Source: Desulforhabdus sp. TSK
GTDB lineage: Bacteria; Desulfobacterota; Syntrophobacteria; Syntrophobacterales; Syntrophobacteraceae
Assembly: GCF_022836495.1 (NCBI RefSeq)
Contig: NZ_BQXM01000032.1
Location: 1-61,098, forward strand
Reading direction: 5' to 3'
Length of the DNA: 61,098 bases
The notes under the pieces were generated by a model. It was given only the letters and a program-made list of their open reading frames with translations. It had not been told where the DNA came from and ran no database searches. Below, in pieces: positions 7,379 through 17,549 of the stretch (position 1 is the stretch's first letter; each line of letters starts with the position of its first letter). A program made the position numbers and the translations under genes.

Positions 7379-9196
7379 CTAAAATGCCTGTCCCAGGCTG
7401 ATGTATACCTGAAAGGCGTCGTCCAGGCCCTCTCTGCGGTCCAGGGGAACCCCCACGTCCACACGCAGGGGACCGATGGGAGTGAAATAACGCACTCCGC
7501 CGCCTGTCCCCCACCGCAGGCTCGTGTCGAAGTCGGGGTAAACCGAATCGAAGGCGCTTCCACCGTCAAGAAAAGCCACCAGGCCGATGGTCTGGGTGAT
7601 CTTCAGTCGGAATTCGGCGCTGAATTCGAGAAGTGATCGTCCCCCGACGGGATCCCCGTCCAGGAGAGGACTGACGGACTGGTAGGCGTATCCGCGAATG
7701 GAGCCGCCACCCCCTGCGTAAAAGCGGATATCCGCCGGGATGGAATTGGTGTCGACGCCGCTCATGCTCCCCACGGCCGCCCGGCCCGCAAAGACCAGGA
7801 AGGGATGCTCCAGAAGCGTCAGGTAATGGCTGTAGCTGCCGTAGCTTTTGAAAAAGCTGACATCGGATCCCAGGAGGTCGTAATAGGGAGCGGCCTGCAG
7901 CCTCAGGCGCCCGCCGCGGGTGGGATCCAGGAGATTGTCACTGAAATCCCAGTCAAACTGGCCCGGCAGGGAGACCAGCGCGAAGGTCTCACGGTCGGAA
8001 TCCGGCGCTTTGGGATCGACTTCCGAAAGCCTCAGCCCCGGTCCGAGCCCGACTTTCATTCCCGGCCTCAAGTCCCGTTGCACGATCAACGAGCTCTCCA
8101 CATTGTTGCTGGTGAAAGCGTCCGTATTCTCCCTGGCCACGCGGAGATTGGCATTGAGCACCTGGTCCGGCCTGAAGAAATCGACCTTCTGGAAGGTGTT
8201 GTCGAGAGCGATGACGAGCTCCGACAGGGTCAATGCCGTCTTAAAACGCTCTCCTTCATGAAACAGGTTGCGGTTTTCCCACGAAGCGGCGACCCCGGCG
8301 CCTTCATCGGTCTTGTAGCTCACACCGGCCCGGATGCTGCGATGCTTCCTTTCCGTCAATTCGACGGTGATGGGGAGGCGACCCTCTTCGTCCAGGGCCT
8401 CTCCCTCCTTGATGAGAATGAGCGAAAACAGGCGCGTATCGGTGTAGCGTTTGCGCGCCTCGGCAAAGAGGTCGGCATTGAAGCGCTCACCCGTCCGCCA
8501 GGGCAGCTTCCTTCTCACGAATTCCTCTTCCACCGACTCCAGTCCTTTGAAAGTCGTGTCGCCGAAGCGCCCTGGAGGACCGGCATCCAGAGTGTATGTC
8601 ACAAAGACGCCTTCCTGGCTGTGATCGACGATCACCCTGCGATCGGCTACCCTGGCGAAGGGATATCCCTGCCTCCTCACGTCTCGAACCAGCAGATCCT
8701 GAGCATTGACGATACGGCTCGCGTCCGAAGGCTCGCCCACGGCCAGCCCAAGGGCAGAGGAAGACGGCATTTTCACATCGGGGAGAGAGGATCCTTCAAT
8801 GGACTCGATTTCCACGGATTTCAAGAGGTAGCGCCGCCCCGTTTGAATTTCAAATACGACGCTGACAGGAGTTGTCTCTTCGTTCATCTCCAAGCGGATT
8901 TCAGCGGCGTAATAGCCCTGGGAACGGAGCACTTCACGAAGAGCCTCGACATCGTCGGCGGCTCTTCTCCGGAGGAGAAAGAGGGTGGCGGGAGGCTCCT
9001 CTTTTCGCGCCACGGTGATGGACACCGCCTCAAGAGTCTTTTGCAGGTCTTCGTCTGTAACGCCCCGCAGTGCCACAGTGTAAGGCACTCCGGATTCAGC
9101 CACGGCATTCCCCGCCACCAGGAGGACAACAACACCCCAGAGCCAATACATCAGGAGCAGGCGCCGCCTCGCGAATCCTTTTGTCTCAGTGTTCAA
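7379..9196 (-). CDS. tamA: TamA-like Omp85 outer-membrane protein
   Basis: A roughly 605-residue Omp85 protein. After a signal peptide (KGFARRR then a hydrophobic core ending VAGNAVA), POTRA-like modules occupy about residues 35-280. The 16-strand barrel follows, with the conserved GGGGSIRGY loop-6 motif, LEFSAEFRLKI, FLDGGSAF and a final strand ending in phenylalanine (VYISLGQAF). I prefer TTG at 9196: GAGGAGG lies just upstream and the next residues are a proper signal peptide. The longer ATG at 9319 would add residues encoded by the palindromic repeat at 9296-9363. It heads the tamA-tamB operon. A general BamA role is less likely given the TamB partner. Confidence 0.88.
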   Translation of the reverse strand: MNTETKGFARRRLLLMYWLWGVVVLLVAGNAVAESGVPYTVALRGVTDEDLQKTLEAVSITVARKEEPPATLFLLRRRAADDVEALREVLRSQGYYAAEIRLEMNEETTPVSVVFEIQTGRRYLLKSVEIESIEGSSLPDVKMPSSSALGLAVGEPSDASRIVNAQDLLVRDVRRQGYPFARVADRRVIVDHSQEGVFVTYTLDAGPPGRFGDTTFKGLESVEEEFVRRKLPWRTGERFNADLFAEARKRYTDTRLFSLILIKEGEALDEEGRLPITVELTERKHRSIRAGVSYKTDEGAGVAASWENRNLFHEGERFKTALTLSELVIALDNTFQKVDFFRPDQVLNANLRVARENTDAFTSNNVESSLIVQRDLRPGMKVGLGPGLRLSEVDPKAPDSDRETFALVSLPGQFDWDFSDNLLDPTRGGRLRLQAAPYYDLLGSDVSFFKSYGSYSHYLTLLEHPFLVFAGRAAVGSMSGVDTNSIPADIRFYAGGGGSIRGYAYQSVSPLLDGDPVGGRSLLEFSAEFRLKITQTIGLVAFLDGGSAFDSVYPDFDTSLRWGTGGGVRYFTPIGPLRVDVGVPLDRREGLDDAFQVYISLGQAF

Positions 9197-9295
9197 ATAC
9201 TCCTCCTCGACGGTGACGGCATTGTCCGGTTCGAATTGAGGCAGTGTGAACGCTTTACGGCCACCATCCCCCATCAGTGCTGTTGACTCAACGTC

Positions 9296-9363
9296 ACCCC
9301 GGTGAAAACCGGGGTCCAAAGCGCTTGTTTTTTCGTCATTCCGGCTTTCGCCGGAATGACGAA
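9296..9363. repeat. Paired REP-like palindromes
   Basis: Two perfect hairpins sit 16 bases apart: ACCCCGGT-GAAA-ACCGGGGT (9296-9315), and a 14-bp arm pair (9332-9345 and 9350-9363) around TTTC containing TCATTCCGGC. Both lie between the tamA start and the 3' end of the efflux gene. T-rich sequence precedes and A-rich sequence follows the second one, the wrong order for a terminator on the plus strand and only A-rich on the minus strand. It therefore looks like an extragenic palindromic element. A degraded copy lies near 2886-2903. Confidence 0.65.
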
Positions 9364-9432
9364 AAAGGGTTGGCTCAACAGCAGTGACTCTCCCCCTCCT
9401 TCATTTTACGGCGGACAGACTCCGATCAGCCA

Positions 9433-10908
9433 TCACGGGGAAGGTGGTACTTCCCATCCTCCTCCCAGGGCCTTGAAAAGAGCCACCAGGTTCTGAGAAA
9501 CCAGCTGGTCGCTTTGAGCCAGGCTGTCCTGGGACTGAAAGAGGGCTCGCTGGTTGATCAGCACATTGAGGAAGTCCACCAGCCCCTGGGAATAGAGCTC
9601 GTTGGAGATATCCACCGCCTTGCGCGTCGCTTCGGTGGATTCTATCAGGGATTTCCGTGTTTGCTGCTCCTTGGCGTATGCCACGAGAGCGTCCTCCACG
9701 TCTTTCAGGGCATTGAGGACGCTCTGCTCATAGAGGATGGCCGCCTGTTCCTGCCGCGCATCCTGGACACGGATATTGGCTCGAATGCGTCCGCCGGCGA
9801 AAACTGGCCATGAGATCGAAGGGCCAAAGGAATAAAAGCGGCTTTCGGGAAGTGTGATGTCTGAAAAGTTCACACTCTGCTGTCCCAGGGCTCCCGTAAG
9901 TGAAAACTTCGGGAACAGATCCGCCGTCGCGACTCCAATGCGGGCGGTGGCCGCAGCCAGATCCTGTTCCGCGCGGCGTACGTCGGGCCTCCTGCGGAGC
10001 AGCTCCGAAGGGAGCCCCACAGGCACTTCAGGGGGACCGAACGGAATGGGGGCCTGCTCTGAGAGCTCTGCAAGGAGTGCCCCAGGGTCCTTTCCGAGCA
10101 GCACGCCCAATTGATGAATCGCCTGCCGCGCCGAGCTCTCCAGGCGAGGGACCTGTGCCTCCGTCCCTGCAAGCTGTGCCTTCGCCTGGGCCACATCCAG
10201 CTCGTTGCTCAGTCCCGCATCGTATCGCGCCTGCGTGAGCTCCAGCGTCTGCTGCTGGGCCCGGATATTTTCAGCGGCAATGGACAGGCGGAGCTGATCC
10301 CCCCTCAGCTGCAGGTAGTTGCGGGCAACCTCCGCCAGCAGAGAGACGAGCACATCCCGCAGATTCTCCTCGGAGGCGCCGATATCCGCCTCGGCCGCTT
10401 CCACGGACCTGCGGATGCCCCCGAAGACATCGATTTCCCAACTGGCATCGAACCCTGCGTCAAAGAGGTCTTGAGTGTTGCTGCCGCTCAGGCTCCCCAC
10501 GGACGAAGAGGAGGCCGCTGAAGCCGACGGTGAAGATCTTTCGCTCCGTCGTATGCGACGGTAAGAGCCCGACGCGGTCAGATCGGGATAGGCATCGGCA
10601 GCCACCACACCCCTCAGAGCGCGGGCTTCCCGCACACGGGCTTCCGCCAGCTTCAAGTCGTTGTTGGACTGTACCGCCTGCTCGATGAGGACATCGAGCC
10701 TGGGGTCCTGAAAGAGGGTCCACCACCGGGCAACGTCGGCAGGGCCGGAAGCGGCCTCGCTTGCCGTGGCTTCATTCCACCTGGAGGGCACATCCATTCG
10801 AGGTTTGACATAATCCGGGCCTACCGTGCATCCGAAGACCCAGGCAAGGCTGCTCATTGCCAGCAGAGCCGGCAGCAGTCGTTTCGAAGGGGAAAGGCAT
10901 TGCAGCAT
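9433..10908 (-). CDS. RND efflux outer-membrane lipoprotein (NodT/OprM type)
   Basis: A 491-residue TolC/OEP-family outer-membrane factor that would form the exit duct of a tripartite efflux pump. ATG at 10908 has GGGAG six bases upstream and gives a lipoprotein signal (hydrophobic run ending AWVFGC), with the mature chain starting CTVGPDYVKP as in NodT/OprM. The two OEP repeats are visible: LIEQAVQSNNDLKLAEARVREARA then AEVARNYLQLRG, and RRPDVRRAEQDLAAATARIGVATADLFP then NALKDVEDALVAY. A low-complexity Ser-rich stretch (about residues 110-130) is unusual. No RND pump or membrane-fusion gene is adjacent; the gene stands alone between tamA and the divergent nrdJ promoter, so the pump is presumably encoded elsewhere. 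Confidence 0.9.
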   Translation of the reverse strand: MLQCLSPSKRLLPALLAMSSLAWVFGCTVGPDYVKPRMDVPSRWNEATASEAASGPADVARWWTLFQDPRLDVLIEQAVQSNNDLKLAEARVREARALRGVVAADAYPDLTASGSYRRIRRSERSSPSASAASSSSVGSLSGSNTQDLFDAGFDASWEIDVFGGIRRSVEAAEADIGASEENLRDVLVSLLAEVARNYLQLRGDQLRLSIAAENIRAQQQTLELTQARYDAGLSNELDVAQAKAQLAGTEAQVPRLESSARQAIHQLGVLLGKDPGALLAELSEQAPIPFGPPEVPVGLPSELLRRRPDVRRAEQDLAAATARIGVATADLFPKFSLTGALGQQSVNFSDITLPESRFYSFGPSISWPVFAGGRIRANIRVQDARQEQAAILYEQSVLNALKDVEDALVAYAKEQQTRKSLIESTEATRKAVDISNELYSQGLVDFLNVLINQRALFQSQDSLAQSDQLVSQNLVALFKALGGGWEVPPSP

Positions 10909-11083
10909 GAACGACTCCCGTGATACTTTCAGCCTGAAATTCATTTCATCATGTTTTTCCGTATCCTGCATCTGTTTACACCAGTTCGGAACCCGGAAAC
11001 AACCCTCATGCGGCCGCCCATTTTTTTATCATGATATCTTGCCATTGTCCCAAAGCCTGCCTGATTCCATCATAATTTACTTT

Positions 11084-11111
11084 TTGACACCCCTTGTTTT
11101 TCCCCTATCAT
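11084..11111 (+). promoter_or_regulatory. Sigma-70 promoter for nrdJ
   Basis: TTGACA at 11084-11089, a 16-base spacer, then TATCAT at 11106-11111, about 110 bases before the nrdJ ATG. It lies in an AT-rich, gene-free region (10909-11219) between divergent genes. No NrdR box or cobalamin riboswitch was recognised in the leader. Confidence 0.6.
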
Positions 11112-11219
11112 AAATGTTTCATAGTTACAGGAAAGCACGAAGCTCCAAAGAACAGAGTATCTTTAGCTAGTTCAATTTATTACTAAAATACCTCAATACC
11201 GAAAGAGGATACGATCATT

Positions 11220-13493
11220 ATGGCCGATCGCATACCGTCCCCTGCAAAGCAGGCCAGTCATGAGCAGGAACCATCCGATTCCTCCAGCTCCGCCGAGAAA
11301 AGGCGTATGACCCTCGTCAAGAAAGAACCTCCCCTGGTGCTTTCTCCCAATGCTCTGGTGGTCCTGAAGAAGCGCTACCTGAAAAAGAATGAAAAGAACG
11401 AGCCGGTGGAAACACCGGAAGAGCTCTTCTGGCGCGTAGCCAAGGCCATTGCCAAGGGTGACGGGACTTACGAGGGGACCGACCGCATCGAGGAAACCGC
11501 CTTCAACTTCTATCGACTCATGGCGTCGCTGGATTTCATCCCCAACTCCCCGACGCTCATGAACGCCGGGCGCCGTCTGGGGCAGCTCTCGGCCTGCTTT
11601 GTGCTGCCGGTGGAAGATTCCATCGACAGCATTTTCGAAGCCATCAAGCACGCGGCCATGATCCACAAGAGCGGCGGGGGAACGGGTTTCAGTTTTTCCA
11701 GGCTGCGCCCGGAAAACGACAAGGTGCTTTCCACACAGGGGATTGCCAGCGGCCCCGTTTCCTTCATGAGCGTCTTCGATTCGGCCACGGAAACCGTCAA
11801 GCAGGGTGGAACCCGCCGGGGCGCCAACATGGGCATCCTGCGGGTGGACCATCCGGACATTGAAAGATTCATCACGTGCAAGACCGACAACGACCGTATG
11901 ACCAATTTCAATATTTCCGTCGCCATTACGGATGCCTTCATGGAGGCCTTCGAAAAGGATACGGATTATGATCTCATCAATCCCCGCACACAGCAGTCCG
12001 TCGGCAAGATATCCGCGCGCAGGATCTTCGATCAGATTGTAAAATCGGCATGGAAAAACGGGGAGCCGGGAATCATTTTCCTGGACGCCATGAACCGGGG
12101 CAATCCCACTCCCCAGGTGGGAATGATCGAAAGCACAAACCCCTGTGGAGAACAGCCCCTCCTTCCTTACGAATCCTGCAACCTGGGCTCCATCAATCTT
12201 TCTCACATGGTGAAAGATGGAAAGATCGACTACGCCCATTTGAAGGACGTGATCTGGGATGCCGTGCATTTTCTCGACAACGTCATCGAAGTCAACAAGT
12301 ATCCTCTGCCGAAAATCCAGGAATTGACCAAGTCCAACCGCAAGATCGGACTCGGAGTCATGGGGTTTGCGGACATGCTCATTGCCCTCGGCATTCCTTA
12401 CAACTCCGAAGAGGCCGTCGCCACGGCAGAGGAAGTCATGTCCTTCATCCAGAAGGAGAGCAAGGCCGCGTCCGCTCAAATGGGAGAGACACGGGGGAAT
12501 TTTCCCAATTACAAGGGGTCCATCTACGACCGCGCCGATACCCCGCACATGCGCCATGCCACCACGACCACCATTGCGCCGACGGGGACCATCAGCATCA
12601 TCGGAAATTGCTCCAGCGGCATAGAGCCTCTCTTTGCCATCAGCTACGTGCGCAAGGTCCTGGGCGGTGAAGAGCTGCTGGAGGTCCATCCCCTCTTCCA
12701 GAAAGTCGCCCATGAACGGGGATTTTATTCCGATGAGCTCATGAAGCGCATCGCCGAGCGCGGAAGCATCAAGGACTTCATGGAGATCCCCTCGGATGTC
12801 CGCCGCAGCTTCGTCGTCTCTCACGATGTCTCTCCCGAATGGCATATCCGCATCCAGGCGGCGTTCCAGAAGCACACGGACAATGCCGTCAGCAAGACCA
12901 TCAACTTCCCCTTCGAAGCCACGGTGGAAGACGTGGCCAGCGCCTATCTCAAGGCTTTTCAACTGGGATGCAAAGGGCTGACCATTTACAGGGATGGAAG
13001 CCGTGACGTGCAGGTCCTGAACATTCAGCGCAAGGCGAAGTATCCCCAGGTGGAGCCCAGGCCGAGGCCCGACAAGACTACGGGTTTTACGGAGCGCATC
13101 GACACGGGCTGCGGCAAGCTCTACGTCACCATCAACCAGGACGAATACGGCTACTGCGAAGTCTTCGCCCAAATGGGCAAAGCCGGAGGATGCGCCTACT
13201 CCCAGATTGAAGCCACCAGCCGCCTCATTTCTCTGGCTTTGCGGTCGGGAGTCAAGATGGACGCCATCGTGCGGCAGCTCATGGGCATCCGCTGTCCCTC
13301 GCCCGTGTGGAAAAATGGCGAGCAGGTCGTTTCCTGCTCCGACGCCATTGCGAAAGTCCTCAACCATCGTGCGGAAACTCATGTTGCGTCCGTTGCCGCC
13401 GAAATGGGCGCCTGCCCGGACTGCGGCTCCGCCGTGGAGCACGAAGGCGGCTGCATTGTCTGTCGGTCCTGCGGGTTCTCCCGCTGCAGCTGA
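11220..13493 (+). CDS. nrdJ: Adenosylcobalamin-dependent (class II) ribonucleotide reductase
   Basis: A 757-residue class II reductase, which makes deoxyribonucleotides using a thiyl radical generated from adenosylcobalamin and works without oxygen. Visible marks are the SPTLMNAG and [11 protein letters not shown] segments, [23 protein letters not shown], the active-site [21 protein letters not shown] (N307, C309, E311), [18 protein letters not shown], and a C-terminal zinc-ribbon-like tail with CPDCG and CRSCG. The ATG has AGAGGA about 10 bases upstream. The nfi gene starts 9 bases after the stop, so they are probably co-transcribed. The enzyme needs B12; cobyrinate-synthase-like DsrN in this window serves siroheme instead. 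Length and motifs give no sign of damage or of an allosteric ATP-cone. Confidence 0.95.
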   Translation: MADRIPSPAKQASHEQEPSDSSSSAEKRRMTLVKKEPPLVLSPNALVVLKKRYLKKNEKNEPVETPEELFWRVAKAIAKGDGTYEGTDRIEETAFNFYRLMASLDFIPNSPTLMNAGRRLGQLSACFVLPVEDSIDSIFEAIKHAAMIHKSGGGTGFSFSRLRPENDKVLSTQGIASGPVSFMSVFDSATETVKQGGTRRGANMGILRVDHPDIERFITCKTDNDRMTNFNISVAITDAFMEAFEKDTDYDLINPRTQQSVGKISARRIFDQIVKSAWKNGEPGIIFLDAMNRGNPTPQVGMIESTNPCGEQPLLPYESCNLGSINLSHMVKDGKIDYAHLKDVIWDAVHFLDNVIEVNKYPLPKIQELTKSNRKIGLGVMGFADMLIALGIPYNSEEAVATAEEVMSFIQKESKAASAQMGETRGNFPNYKGSIYDRADTPHMRHATTTTIAPTGTISIIGNCSSGIEPLFAISYVRKVLGGEELLEVHPLFQKVAHERGFYSDELMKRIAERGSIKDFMEIPSDVRRSFVVSHDVSPEWHIRIQAAFQKHTDNAVSKTINFPFEATVEDVASAYLKAFQLGCKGLTIYRDGSRDVQVLNIQRKAKYPQVEPRPRPDKTTGFTERIDTGCGKLYVTINQDEYGYCEVFAQMGKAGGCAYSQIEATSRLISLALRSGVKMDAIVRQLMGIRCPSPVWKNGEQVVSCSDAIAKVLNHRAETHVASVAAEMGACPDCGSAVEHEGGCIVCRSCGFSRCS

Positions 13494-13502
13494 GGAAAGC
13501 GC

Positions 13503-14183
13503 ATGCCCCACCTTCACCGCTGGGACCTATCGCCCAAGGAAGCCATAGCACTCCAGCGTGAGCTCGCTCAGCGAGTCCGGTTGCAGCCGCTCCCCGAACA
13601 TTTTGAGGTTCTGGGAGCGGCTGACATCGGCTACATCCCCAGGAAAAACCGCCTTGTGGCGGTGATGCTCACTTTCCGGTGGCCCGGGCTGGAGCCACTG
13701 GAAACCGCGCATGTCATCGCCCCCATCCCTTTCCCCTATATCCCGGGGCTGCTCTCCTTCCGGGAGGTTCCATCGTTGCTGGCTGCCCATCACCAGTTGC
13801 AGCGCCCACCCGATGTGCTCCTGTGCGACGGCCAGGGCATCGCGCACCCCCGCAGGCTCGGCCTGGCCTCCCACCTGGGCCTGTTTTTAGACATCCCGAC
13901 AGTGGGATGCGCCAAGACGCGATTGTGCGGAACTCATGCCCCATTGGACCTCCGACGGGGAAACTACATGCCCCTGCTCCTTGCGGAAGAAACGGTGGGA
14001 TATGTCTATTGCTCCCGTGAGGGAGTCAAGCCTGTCTATATCTCACCCGGACATCTGGCGGACCTGGAGAGCTCGCGAAAGATCATCGAAGGCTGCGTGG
14101 GGCGCTATCGCCTCCCTGAGCCCCTGAGGAAGGCCCACAACCTCGCCACACAACTGCGCCAAACGCTTGCACAACCCGAATGA
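13503..14183 (+). CDS. nfi: Endonuclease V (deoxyinosine 3' endonuclease)
   Basis: A 226-residue endonuclease V, which nicks DNA one base 3' to hypoxanthine formed by adenine deamination. The catalytic acidic residues can be placed: D41 (GAADIGY), E88 in the hallmark PYIPGLLSFRE wedge motif, and D109 in LLCDGQGIAHPRR. The GLASHLG segment and the KPVYISPGH block are also typical. Length is normal. GAGGA precedes the ATG and the gene follows nrdJ by 9 bases, which pairs nucleotide production with repair of deaminated bases, although that link is only inferred from position. Confidence 0.93.
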   Translation: MPHLHRWDLSPKEAIALQRELAQRVRLQPLPEHFEVLGAADIGYIPRKNRLVAVMLTFRWPGLEPLETAHVIAPIPFPYIPGLLSFREVPSLLAAHHQLQRPPDVLLCDGQGIAHPRRLGLASHLGLFLDIPTVGCAKTRLCGTHAPLDLRRGNYMPLLLAEETVGYVYCSREGVKPVYISPGHLADLESSRKIIEGCVGRYRLPEPLRKAHNLATQLRQTLAQPE

Positions 14184-14366
14184 TCGACTTCGAAGCACTG
14201 CATCAATGCCATTGTGCCGTTTTCCAGGCGGGATGAGATTCTGGAAGTTCATTCCGGGGTATTTTATTCCTTGACCCTGAACCGCAGATTCCTTTAAATC
14301 CTTTCGCAGGTTTTTGATTCCAGGCCTCCAGTGTTTGAAGAAGATCAGATGATCAAGGAGATCGGC

Positions 14367-15431
14367 ATGAGTGATCCCGTGATGCGGGAAGACTGGGCAG
14401 CGCTCATCGATGTTTTGGATTTGACCCTCAAAGGAATCCAGGACAGGAGAGCGGGATCCGTCTGGCGGAGCCTGCTGGAATTTTCCAGCACAGCCGCCAT
14501 GTTGGGCATGGAAGACCTGGCTGCGGCCGGCACGCGTTTTCAGGAATTCTTCAGGACCGAGATGGGCGACCCTTGGCAGGAGCATGCTGCCGCAGCTCTC
14601 GGAGCTTCCATGGCAGGTCTCCGCGACAGCATGGAGGCCAATGGCTTCGAGGCTCCCTTTTCTGCCGACGTGAAGGGGCTGCTCTCTCCCCTGGATTCTT
14701 TCCGGGAGAAGGCGGAATGCCCTCCACCTGCCCCGCCGCAAACCATGGATACAGTCGACAGGTACCGGGAGCTCCTGCAGCTCGATCCCTCTTCCCAGAT
14801 TTTCGTCACCCTGGCAGAAGCGCTCTGTTCCCAAAAAGCATGGGCGGAGGCCATCTCCGTGTGCCGCCGGGGACTGACTTTTCACCCGCAAAACCTGGCA
14901 GGGCGAGTGCTGCTGGGTTGGTCCCTATGGGAATCGGGGGAGCTCGAAGAGGGAGAGAGCATCCTTCAGGACGCCCGGAAAGATTTTGAAAAAAATGCCG
15001 TGCTTTACAAAATCCTGGCTGCCGCAGCCGAAAGGAACGGCGATGCGGAAAACTCATCCGGAATGATGAAGCGGTACCATGCCATCGCCTCAGAACCGGA
15101 CCGTCCTCCGTCTGCACTCCCCGCACCTCAACCCGAGGCGGCGGTGGCGGCAGCCCCACTCCCCGTCGCACCCTCCGGGGAGGTGGAGACGATACCGTTG
15201 CGCGTCCCTGAAGAACCGGCTGAGGCACCCTTGCAGGAAGCCGCGCTGGAGATGCCGGGGGAGGATGTTGACACTTCTTCATCCGCTCCTTCCGTCGCAG
15301 CATTTTGCAAATTTCTGGAACAATACACGCGCAAGCCGCCTCTCACGTTTCCTGGGTCCGTGTTCTTTTCACGAGAGGATCGTGACGCATTGAAAAAAAT
15401 CCTGCAGTGTCGGACTGCCAAACTTTCCTGA
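14367..15431 (+). CDS. TPR-containing protein of unknown function
   Basis: I do not recognise a named family. ATG at 14367 is chosen because AAGGAG lies 6 bases upstream; a GTG at 14331 would add 12 residues without a ribosome site. The roughly 354-residue product has an acidic helical N-terminal region (about 1-110, Hpt-like in feel but without a clear phospho-accepting His), then about three TPR-like helix pairs at roughly 125-235 (VTLAEALCSQKAWAEAISVCRRGL, GRVLLGWSLWESGELEEGESIL, VLYKILAAAAERNGDAE). A Pro/Ala-rich linker (about 240-310) and a short C-terminal helical segment follow. No signal peptide, so probably cytoplasmic. It stands alone. Confidence 0.7.
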   Translation: MSDPVMREDWAALIDVLDLTLKGIQDRRAGSVWRSLLEFSSTAAMLGMEDLAAAGTRFQEFFRTEMGDPWQEHAAAALGASMAGLRDSMEANGFEAPFSADVKGLLSPLDSFREKAECPPPAPPQTMDTVDRYRELLQLDPSSQIFVTLAEALCSQKAWAEAISVCRRGLTFHPQNLAGRVLLGWSLWESGELEEGESILQDARKDFEKNAVLYKILAAAAERNGDAENSSGMMKRYHAIASEPDRPPSALPAPQPEAAVAAAPLPVAPSGEVETIPLRVPEEPAEAPLQEAALEMPGEDVDTSSSAPSVAAFCKFLEQYTRKPPLTFPGSVFFSREDRDALKKILQCRTAKLS

Positions 15432-15668
15432 AGGGATAGAGGATTTCCACTGCGGGGAACGCGGATTTATAAAGATTTATTTCACAGTTTGCTTGGCTTT
15501 TTGCACCCTGCGGTGTAAGGTTGTGCCTTTAGTCATGAGATCAATCCGTCGATTCACCCACCACTCCATGAACGGGTGGGGAGACGAAAGGAGAGTTATT
15601 GCAGAAACAATGGGTTACGGACAATTTTTGATCCCATAGACATGCATTCAAGGTTCTAGAGAAGGAAG

Positions 15669-17492
15669 ATGATGGCAGACCTCATTCATTCATTCCATAT
15701 CCCTGTCATGGGAACGGCATTCACCATTGAGTCACCGGCAAAAATAGCGAAATACGGGATTTCCTCGGTTCTTTCCTGTGTTGACGATACGCTCATCGAG
15801 AGGATGCGAAAGTTCTACTGCAAAATGATGGGCGAAGAATTCATTCCGATCCATAAAGCGGATCCGGATGCCAGAGCCAATCGGATCACTGCATACCTCA
15901 ATCTCCTGGACCGCATCGTCAAAGATCAATTTGAAAAACTCAAGGCATCCGCTTTCGAGATCGGCAGTGAAATCACCAGGTATTTCGAGCTCCTGGCTGA
16001 CTCATCGCCGTTGAAGCAGGCTTATAACCGCATGCTTGCCATGAGCAACTCGGCCGAGAAGCAAAGAGTCCAGGAGGAGTTGAGAGAGAAGATCCGGCCC
16101 GGAAGCATTGACGTCAACATCATGACGAAACTGGATCGCACCAATTTCGATTCCAACGGAGAGCCGCTTCCCGGGGAATTCACGGATGCTCTGGCTGCAC
16201 TGCGAGGATACGCCAACAGCAGGCTCCATTCGTCCATCATATTCTCCGCAGGGTTCAATGGACGTTTGTACAGTTATGCCGAAAACTTCGAAGATTTTCA
16301 CGCAGACGAGAACCAGTTCATCAAGAAGAAGATCGTCGTCAAGGTCAATGATTACCGCTCGGCCCTGACCCAGGGAAAATTCTTCGCCAAGAAAGGGCTG
16401 TGGGTCTCGGAATACCGCCTGGAGTCCGGGCTGAATTGCGGCGGACACGCTTTCGGCCACGGTGGAAATCTCATGGGACCCAGCCTGGAAGAGTTCAAAC
16501 AGAAAAAGAGCGAGCTCGTCTCAACGCTCTTTGACCTATACAATAAGGCCCGCAAGCAGAAGGGAAAGAAAACGTTCGACGCCCCTCATCCCGTGCGCAT
16601 TACGGCTCAAGGCGGCATCGGCACCGCACATGAAAATGATTTTTTGCTCACTTACTACAATGTCGACGGAACGGGTTGGGGAACCCCTTTCCTGCTCGTA
16701 CCTGAAGCCACTACAGTCGATCACGAAACCCTGAAAAAGCTCTGCCATGCCTCGTCGGAAGACCTGGTTCTCAGCAATGTCTCCCCCCTGGGGATTCCCT
16801 TCAACAACTTGAGAAATTCCGCGAGTGAAGAATCCAAACTGAAAAAGATCCGTGAGGGACGTCCGGGCAGTCCCTGCATCAAGGGGCACCTCGTCTCCAA
16901 CACGGAATTCACGACGAACCCCATCTGCACGGCTTCCAGCCTTTATCAAAAACAAAAATTGCAGCAGTTGGCCGGAGAGAAGATGGATGCGGCATCGCTC
17001 CAGGAAGCCAGTGAAAACATCCTCGCCAAAGCCTGCTTGTGCAACGACCTGGCAGGGGCCGCCATGCTGCTGCATCAGCTCAATGAGCCCGGAGACCTGC
17101 CCAGCACTCCCGCTATATGCCCGGGCCCGAATCTCGCCTATTTTTCCAGAACCTATACTCTCGAAGAGATGGTGGATCACATTTACGGCCGCACGAGCCT
17201 GCTCGATGGAGCGCATCGCCCCAACATGTTCATCGCCGAGCTGGACATGTACATTGATTATCTGGAACGGGAGATCAATGACTCACTGCCAGCGGCCAAT
17301 GACCAAAGGATCAAGTATTTCGGAGAATTCAGAGACAATCTGGTGGAAGGGCTTGCCTACTACGAAGGATTGATCCCCAAGATGACGGAAGAAACTCCCG
17401 AATACCACAACCAGGCCCTTGCGGATCTGCGTGACAGCAAGAAGCGCCTGGAAGCCTTGACTCTACGCCATAAAGAAGTATTTCACCTTTAA
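15669..17492 (+). CDS. Large conserved-looking protein of unknown function
   Basis: A 607-residue protein whose function I cannot name. GAAGGA lies just before two ATGs (15669 and 15672); either could start it. The middle carries unusually motif-like stretches: LNCGGHAFGHGG (about 257-268), ITAQGGIGTAHENDFLLTYY, GTGWGTPFLLVPEATTVD and LSNVSPLGIPFNNLR. They recall Gly-rich phosphate or flavin-binding loops of TIM-barrel oxidoreductases such as nitronate-monooxygenase relatives, but this is only a resemblance. The C-terminal third has clustered cysteines (C at SPCIKG, NPICTA, ACLCND, AICPG) and a helical end. No signal peptide or membrane segment. It is monocistronic, with 240-base gaps on both sides. 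Confidence 0.8.
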   Translation: MMADLIHSFHIPVMGTAFTIESPAKIAKYGISSVLSCVDDTLIERMRKFYCKMMGEEFIPIHKADPDARANRITAYLNLLDRIVKDQFEKLKASAFEIGSEITRYFELLADSSPLKQAYNRMLAMSNSAEKQRVQEELREKIRPGSIDVNIMTKLDRTNFDSNGEPLPGEFTDALAALRGYANSRLHSSIIFSAGFNGRLYSYAENFEDFHADENQFIKKKIVVKVNDYRSALTQGKFFAKKGLWVSEYRLESGLNCGGHAFGHGGNLMGPSLEEFKQKKSELVSTLFDLYNKARKQKGKKTFDAPHPVRITAQGGIGTAHENDFLLTYYNVDGTGWGTPFLLVPEATTVDHETLKKLCHASSEDLVLSNVSPLGIPFNNLRNSASEESKLKKIREGRPGSPCIKGHLVSNTEFTTNPICTASSLYQKQKLQQLAGEKMDAASLQEASENILAKACLCNDLAGAAMLLHQLNEPGDLPSTPAICPGPNLAYFSRTYTLEEMVDHIYGRTSLLDGAHRPNMFIAELDMYIDYLEREINDSLPAANDQRIKYFGEFRDNLVEGLAYYEGLIPKMTEETPEYHNQALADLRDSKKRLEALTLRHKEVFHL

Positions 17493-17549
17493 GACGCCGC
17501 GGAAGAAATGGATATCCAGCCTGCTGTCCTCCGTCATTTGTAATAAAGT

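Noticed and set aside
4113-7382. Long plus-strand open frames across tamB (358, 319 and 571 codons)
   Set aside because: Antisense shadows of tamB with high Pro/Arg/Ser content and no ribosome sites.
9332-9363. Terminator of the efflux gene
   Set aside because: On the relevant strand the hairpin is followed by A residues, not T, so it fits an extragenic palindrome better.
11193-13517. 774-codon open frame on the minus strand over nrdJ
   Set aside because: It is the antisense shadow of the GC-rich nrdJ gene; its product has Gly/His/Asp-rich composition without family motifs, while the plus strand has every nrdJ motif.
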